From positions 1 through 50,227 of the IMG/VR virus record IMGVR_UViG_3300011116_001232: a DNA stretch of 50,227 bases; one strand, 5' to 3'. Made by a program: the position numbers and the translations under genes. Shown here one piece after another: positions 45,993 to 50,227 of this stretch. Below the pieces are notes generated by a model that was given only the letters and a program-made list of their open reading frames with translations, was not told the origin of the DNA and made no database searches. The number at the start of each line of letters is the position of its first letter. Position 1 is the first letter of the stretch. This DNA is from a virus.

Positions 45993-48900
45993 TTATATTT
46001 CTGTCTGCAATTGAGGTATATCTTTTCTTATGGCTGTAAATGACCAGAAGAATTTATATTCACCTTTGTCAAACAGTTTCTTCTCACACTTGACTGTGAA
46101 TGTGTTGTTATTCACATCTATATCATCCACAAACAATGTTTTGTTATGTTGATAATTAGTTAATTGAATATTTACACCTTCTTGATGTACCAAGCTAAAA
46201 ATATAATCTGGAAGCGGGACTACAACTGAGTCACCGCATTTCACAGATCCATTGCCGGTTAATCGAATACCATGGTAAGGAGATTCCAAGCTTCCATATT
46301 GCAAATGCATGTCAGGTTTGGTGGGATGTGGAATATAGAATGACTTGGTTGCTGCTGCCACATGGTTAAAGAACCCAGTGGATTGAGATGATACAGATGC
46401 CACAGTATTAAAGGCACCAGTGGGTGTAATGTAGGCCAGGGTTACAGGAGTAACATTTCTCCATTCAGTAAGATTACCAGTTTGAGCAGTGGAACCTGTG
46501 ACTCGTAGCACAGCAGCAGCTGCATTTGAATTGGCTATGTCTACATTGACTGTAGCAGTGGTATTAACAGAAAATTGTGAACTACCTGTTTGTGGGCCGC
46601 TATTACCATTTGTGACTCTAAATATGGGTGACACACCGCCACCACCCACAGTAATAGTACCATTGCCAGAACCAATGTAACCATTGTATATCTCACCAGC
46701 GCCACCAGAAGCTCTGAGATTAATAGCTCCACCTACATTAGCAACACCACTAACGGGCCGCACAACAATATGGCAGTTATCTTCTGCAGCAGCGGCTGTG
46801 GTTGTGCGTACCAGTATACCTTTCGCGGTTTGAGTTGTTAATGTAATGTCAGCTCCGCTCAAAGTACCTGAAGCACTAATATTGCCAGATACAGTTAATC
46901 TTTCTGTAGGTGCCGTGGTACCGATGCCAAGATTGCCCGATGCATTTAATCGCATTGATTCGGTTATGTTGTTTGAAAAGCTAAGAATACCGGTGCCTGC
47001 AGACCAAAGACCAGCGTTAACGCCCCCAGTTTGAAATGTTATGCCGTTCTGCCAATTGGCTCCACTCACTCTCAGATTATCTAAAACCCATCCTGATCCA
47101 GCTATCTTAGAAAATGTTCCGTCACCAATTTTGATATAACCGGTATTACCATTACCAACTATTAATGCAGGGTTTGTTGTATCGTTGATGGTTAATGGCC
47201 CAGTCATAGTATCACCAGACAGTTTTACAAAGTTTGTGTTTACATAAGAAATGCTGGCCCCAGAAAGATAATTGGCACTGTTATTAACAAGATTGGTATA
47301 AGCAGTGTTCCAGTTGGCACTATTTTGTGTTATAGCAGTGCTATTAAATCCACTTAGATAAGCAGCACTATTATAAATTAGATTTGTATATGCTTGGGAC
47401 CAATTAGCGCTTGTATTTTTTACTGTAGTAAAAGTACTATCCCATTTACTTGAATCTGGATTGCCTGTAAATGCAGTTGTTTGTGACGTATTGTCTGGGA
47501 ATTTTAGACTGCCATCTGTGCCAAATTCCCATAGATACGGTGTACCACCAGTATTAGTAGCAATACTAGCATAGGTGTTAGCACGTAATTCAGCACCGAA
47601 TGTACCCATAAACAATGCTGTGGTATCATCTGGTGTAGTTGTTAAGTATGCTGTGTTAGGGCCAAAGCCTACAAGATCCAACTTGCTATTACTTGCTGTA
47701 ACTATTGCTCCGGGTACAGTTAAATTACCATCACTGCTTAGTACTGCCTGGTAGGAGCCGTTAACCAATCTATCTGTAGGCCCACCACCAGAAAATATAT
47801 TTAATAAATCAACACCACCTGAAAGGATATTACCATTGACATTCAGATTTCCGTTCATGGTTCCACCATTTGCATATTGAGTAGCTACCGATCCTCCTCC
47901 CCCTCCAAGATCCAGTATACGTTTGGCATAACTCTTCGTATCTTCAGAAACACGTTTGACTTGAGAATCGGTATATTTTTTGCTTAAGGAAATAATATCA
48001 TCTTTTGCTTCGATCAACATTTGCCCTTCTTTAGGCAATTGATCCAATTTTTCCTGAACAAGTTTTATTTTTTCATCAAGAGAAGGAGTTCTTTCATTAA
48101 ACTCATTTACAGTTTTTTCTAATAAGTTTTTTAAATCTTCTATGTTTTTACTAAAATCTTTTTGAAGTGTGGATCTTTCTTTTGATATGAATGTATTGAT
48201 ATAATCACCCACATCTGTTTTTTTCTTTTCCAGATATTCTTTTACAAGATTTTCGTTGATACTGTTTAGTTCTTGAATCAGTTTTTCTTTGTATTGTTGT
48301 AAATCCACAACAAACTTTTCATCAAACAGTTTTTTAAGTTCATCAGATTTATCAACAATTTTGGATACAAAGTCATCTCCTTTGTTTTCCAATAATGATA
48401 TTAGTTCGCTTTTTTGTTCATCGATTCTTTTTTCTAGAAAGCTTTTGAGTTTTTCAACATTATTTCTGTTAAGATCTTCCAATACTATTTTGATATCCTT
48501 ACCATGAATTTGTTTTTGTTCATCCAATTCATTTTCAAAATTCTTTAGATTTATACTAAGCTTTTCTTTGATTGTATTTTCTTGTTTTTCTGAAACATTT
48601 AAAAATTCTTGAAGAAGACTTTGCTTATAATCATTAATCTTCTCTTCTATGATTCTTTCATTTTTTACAATCTGTTTTTGCTCTTCCAGTTCTTTTCTTT
48701 CCTTAACAAGTCTTGCTTTTTCCTCAATCAGACTCTGCTCAAGTTGTTTTGCTTTCCGGATATATTCCTGATCCTGTTTTATTTTGTTTATGCTTTCAGA
48801 AACATCCAAGGGTTTTGCAGGTTTGACCTGTGCTTTATTGGTTTCAACTATCAGTTGCTTCTTTTCAGGAAGCTTGAATGAATCCGCAACAGATGTTTCA

Positions 48901-49190
48901 CCTTTTGGATTAAAGGTTGAAAAAGGTGTTTCTCCTTTTTCATTTAAAATTACCTGAAACTTTACATTTTTGTATGTTTGACCATCCGAAGTAGTAACAT
49001 CCGTAATAATATATTTTTTATTATTTTCAGTTACGTATTTATGTACAAAATCTTTATCCTTTGTGCTAAAATTACCTGTTTCAAACAGTTCATCCCTAAA
49101 GCTTTTACAAAATATAACATTTTGACCATTAACATCTTGTATAAGATTAATGGGTATTCGTTTATCTAAAACTACCTTGATATGATCCAC
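45993..49190 (-). CDS. Large tail-fibre protein with coiled-coil stalk
   Basis: 1065 residues from GTG, with TATAAATA 5 nt upstream. 1-115: N-terminal globular domain (MDHIKVVLDKRIPINLIQDV...). 115-430: long Lys/Glu coiled coil. About 435-460: YANGGTMNGNLNVNGNILSGG. 470-600: DRLVNGSYQAVLSS and SLKFPDNTSQTTAF modules. 600-680: NSANWNTAYTNL repeats. C-terminus (about 950-1065): KSFYIPHPTKPDMHLQYGSLESP... IQLTN... KKLFDKGEYKFFWSFTAIR, a terminal domain known from phage fibres. There is no S74 dyad. Likely a trimeric fibre sharing modules with the giant fibre. Confidence 0.85.
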   Translation of the reverse strand: MDHIKVVLDKRIPINLIQDVNGQNVIFCKSFRDELFETGNFSTKDKDFVHKYVTENNKKYIITDVTTSDGQTYKNVKFQVILNEKGETPFSTFNPKGETSVADSFKLPEKKQLIVETNKAQVKPAKPLDVSESINKIKQDQEYIRKAKQLEQSLIEEKARLVKERKELEEQKQIVKNERIIEEKINDYKQSLLQEFLNVSEKQENTIKEKLSINLKNFENELDEQKQIHGKDIKIVLEDLNRNNVEKLKSFLEKRIDEQKSELISLLENKGDDFVSKIVDKSDELKKLFDEKFVVDLQQYKEKLIQELNSINENLVKEYLEKKKTDVGDYINTFISKERSTLQKDFSKNIEDLKNLLEKTVNEFNERTPSLDEKIKLVQEKLDQLPKEGQMLIEAKDDIISLSKKYTDSQVKRVSEDTKSYAKRILDLGGGGGSVATQYANGGTMNGNLNVNGNILSGGVDLLNIFSGGGPTDRLVNGSYQAVLSSDGNLTVPGAIVTASNSKLDLVGFGPNTAYLTTTPDDTTALFMGTFGAELRANTYASIATNTGGTPYLWEFGTDGSLKFPDNTSQTTAFTGNPDSSKWDSTFTTVKNTSANWSQAYTNLIYNSAAYLSGFNSTAITQNSANWNTAYTNLVNNSANYLSGASISYVNTNFVKLSGDTMTGPLTINDTTNPALIVGNGNTGYIKIGDGTFSKIAGSGWVLDNLRVSGANWQNGITFQTGGVNAGLWSAGTGILSFSNNITESMRLNASGNLGIGTTAPTERLTVSGNISASGTLSGADITLTTQTAKGILVRTTTAAAAEDNCHIVVRPVSGVANVGGAINLRASGGAGEIYNGYIGSGNGTITVGGGGVSPIFRVTNGNSGPQTGSSQFSVNTTATVNVDIANSNAAAAVLRVTGSTAQTGNLTEWRNVTPVTLAYITPTGAFNTVASVSSQSTGFFNHVAAATKSFYIPHPTKPDMHLQYGSLESPYHGIRLTGNGSVKCGDSVVVPLPDYIFSLVHQEGVNIQLTNYQHNKTLFVDDIDVNNNTFTVKCEKKLFDKGEYKFFWSFTAIRKDIPQLQTEI

Positions 49191-49195
49191 TTGGT

Positions 49196-49203
49196 TATTT
49201 ATA
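49196..49203 (-). promoter_or_regulatory. Late promoter octamer TATAAATA
   Basis: Exact TATAAATA on the minus strand, then ACCAA and the GTG at 49190. Confidence 0.75.
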
Positions 49204-49262
49204 TATTTTATTCATGTTTCAAGGCTATTGACATTATATCTTAATAGTTTATAAAGGAAACC

Positions 49263-49418
49263 ATGAGTGAAACATACAAGGTAAAAAAGCATAAAGATGG
49301 TGGTTGGGAAATCTTTGGGATAGATTCCAAAACCAAAACGGAAATGCAAATTGGTTATATCGGGGAAAATCTTCCTGTGGAGGCTTATGCACCTCCTGGT
49401 TCTCAAATTCAAAAATGA
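49263..49418 (+). CDS. Hypothetical small protein
   Basis: 51 residues (MSETYKVKKHKDGGWEIFGIDSKTKTEMQIGYIGENLPVEAYAPPGSQIQK in outline), a compact beta-like pattern. AAAGGA lies 4 nt before the ATG. It overlaps the lipoprotein start as ATGA. + strand island between leftward genes. Confidence 0.6.
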   Translation: MSETYKVKKHKDGGWEIFGIDSKTKTEMQIGYIGENLPVEAYAPPGSQIQK

Positions 49419-49546
49419 GATGGATGGTGCTGGCTTTGACTTTTGCATTGGCAGGCTGTTCTACAACCGGTAATTCCAAAAAAAGAATGGGTCCGGGAAT
49501 GCATGAAGATTCTCAGGATCTACGAGTCGGTGGATATGTTAACTGA
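49415..49546 (+). CDS. Small lipoprotein
   Basis: 43 residues: MRWMVLALTFALAGC is a lipoprotein signal (lipobox LAGC, C15), then a short polar tail (STTGNSKKRMGPGMHEDSQDLRVGGYVN). Coupled to the preceding ORF. The tail shares the short, acidic, D-L-R style end of the 31196 lipoprotein. Possible spanin or exclusion lipoprotein; unproven. A hairpin ATCCTTATA/TATAAGGAT (49549-49575) follows and could terminate this transcript. Confidence 0.6.
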   Translation: MRWMVLALTFALAGCSTTGNSKKRMGPGMHEDSQDLRVGGYVN

Positions 49547-49652
49547 TATCCTTATATAATTTCTTATAAGGATTATCTCCAAAATAATCATTCAGATCTT
49601 CAGCATATTCATCATTATCAAATGATGATAACTGTTCATTTACCGTTGTCAT
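49539..49652 (-). CDS. Hypothetical small acidic protein
   Basis: 37 residues (MTTVNEQLSSFDNDEYAEDLNDYFGDNPYKKLYKDIS in outline), very acidic. It starts inside the end of the nuclease gene (17-nt overlap) and ends 8 nt into the convergent lipoprotein gene. Confidence 0.5.
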   Translation of the reverse strand: MTTVNEQLSSFDNDEYAEDLNDYFGDNPYKKLYKDIS

Positions 49653-50073
49653 AATCATCCCAGTTTTGTTTTTTGTCTCCGTAATATTCTCGGGCATATT
49701 TGTTTTCCAATAGTAGTTGTCGAAGACTTTTACCGTCCATTATAACATCGCCCAACAATCTTCCTCCATACTTGTCCCAGGATAACACTTTAATTTTAAC
49801 ATCTTTGGCATTTTGCAAAAGATTCTTTGTGAAAGAACTGGCCTGTTCCCCCATCTTTCTTTCATGATCGTCTTGCGCCCTCCATCCTTTTTCAGGTGTA
49901 TCCACACCATATACCCTGATATATAAATGATTACTCAGTTCAACTGGTAAAAAGTCTACCTGCACTTCCACAGTATCGCCATCCACGGCTTTTATCACTT
50001 TCCATGAGTAAAGATTGTCTGGTTCAGCATGACATAAGCATGCAAAACCTATTATTAACAAAAACTTTTTCAT
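49636..50073 (-). CDS. Exported thermonuclease (SNase-like)
   Basis: 145 residues. Signal peptide MKKFLLIIGFACLCHA (cut after A16). The SNase fold follows: VIKAVDGDTVEVQVDF, YIRVYGVDTPE (Asp and Glu of the active site, with the preceding Arg), then WDKYGGRLLGDVIMDG (second active-site Arg) and a C-terminal helix. Such Ca-dependent nucleases cut DNA and RNA. With a signal peptide it would act in the periplasm or outside, perhaps on competing phage DNA or host debris. TGTAAATA lies 7 nt before the ATG, so it is probably a late gene. Confidence 0.88.
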   Translation of the reverse strand: MKKFLLIIGFACLCHAEPDNLYSWKVIKAVDGDTVEVQVDFLPVELSNHLYIRVYGVDTPEKGWRAQDDHERKMGEQASSFTKNLLQNAKDVKIKVLSWDKYGGRLLGDVIMDGKSLRQLLLENKYAREYYGDKKQNWDDYDNGK

Positions 50074-50149
50074 TATTAATTATTTACAAAATAACTAAAT
50101 AATAGAGTGAGGTTCGAACAATTATTATATAAAAATTATTTGGCTATTA

Positions 50150-50227
50150 ATGAGGATACATTCTCGTCTGAGAACGATTGTACACTACTCAGCATTTCTA
50201 AACCGAATAGCAAAATACCGTTTTATA
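50150..50227 (+). CDS. Possible start of a gene cut by the window end
   Basis: An ATG at 50150 opens a frame (MRIHSRLRTIVHYSAFLNRIAKYRFI) that has no stop before the end. Basic and plausible as coding, but there is no ribosome site; TATATAAA lies about 15 nt upstream. Low confidence. Confidence 0.3.
   Translation, partial: MRIHSRLRTIVHYSAFLNRIAKYRFI

Overview
The window is a piece of a large, AT-rich tailed-phage genome, probably a T4-like (myovirus-type) lineage. The evidence is: dense small genes overlapping by ATGA or TAATG; seven tRNA genes; several free-standing homing-type endonucleases; a phage sigma factor; a RadA-like recombination ATPase; a block of very long tail-fibre genes ending in an S74 chaperone; and TATAAATA-type late promoters in front of the virion genes. 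No terminase, portal, capsid or DNA polymerase gene lies here, so this is only part of the genome. The sequence does not identify the host. Shine-Dalgarno-like sites (AAGGAG, GGAGG) precede many early genes, which fits an ordinary bacterial host.

Layout. Positions 1-2812 (+ strand) hold a truncated gene, a cytidylyltransferase-like protein, a PD-(D/E)XK-like protein, a small membrane protein and two tandem HNH-AP2 endonucleases. Positions 3084-14830 are mostly minus strand and form an accessory (probably early) region: DUF932, Api92-like, DUF6915 and DUF6878 proteins, secreted or lipoprotein-like products, a SprT-like protease and many unknown small ORFs. Short operons there are driven by a repeated 20-bp element, TTGACATTTTGNAAATAATT. 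A + strand island of five tiny ORFs, three with clear membrane segments, interrupts it at 10696-11288. Positions 14926-15905 carry six... specifically five minus-strand tRNAs (Glu, Thr, Tyr, Met, and a long-variable-arm tRNA with a UAU anticodon), with an HNH endonuclease inserted on the opposite strand. Positions 15912-23316 hold small genes, the RadA-like ATPase, the sigma factor, tRNA-Asn, a nucleotidyltransferase and a 440-bp non-coding block with tandem repeats.

Positions 23377-50073 are the late region: a glycosyltransferase-like gene, a 2-oxoglutarate oxygenase on the opposite strand, fibre and virion proteins, a 2861-residue mosaic fibre, further fibre proteins with shared modules, and an exported thermonuclease. 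In this region a TATAAATA-like octamer sits almost always 5 nt before the start codon, which suggests leaderless or near-leaderless late mRNAs.

The strongest unusual element is a compact group I intron (about 43060-43297, minus strand) between two virion genes. Its predicted splicing changes the end of the upstream gene and joins a Shine-Dalgarno sequence to the start codon of the downstream gene. Other candidates are a 116-nt multi-hairpin RNA at 12369-12484, the odd tRNA, and a dispersed TCTAATAGA motif. All calls come from reading the sequence by eye; no database search or folding program was run.
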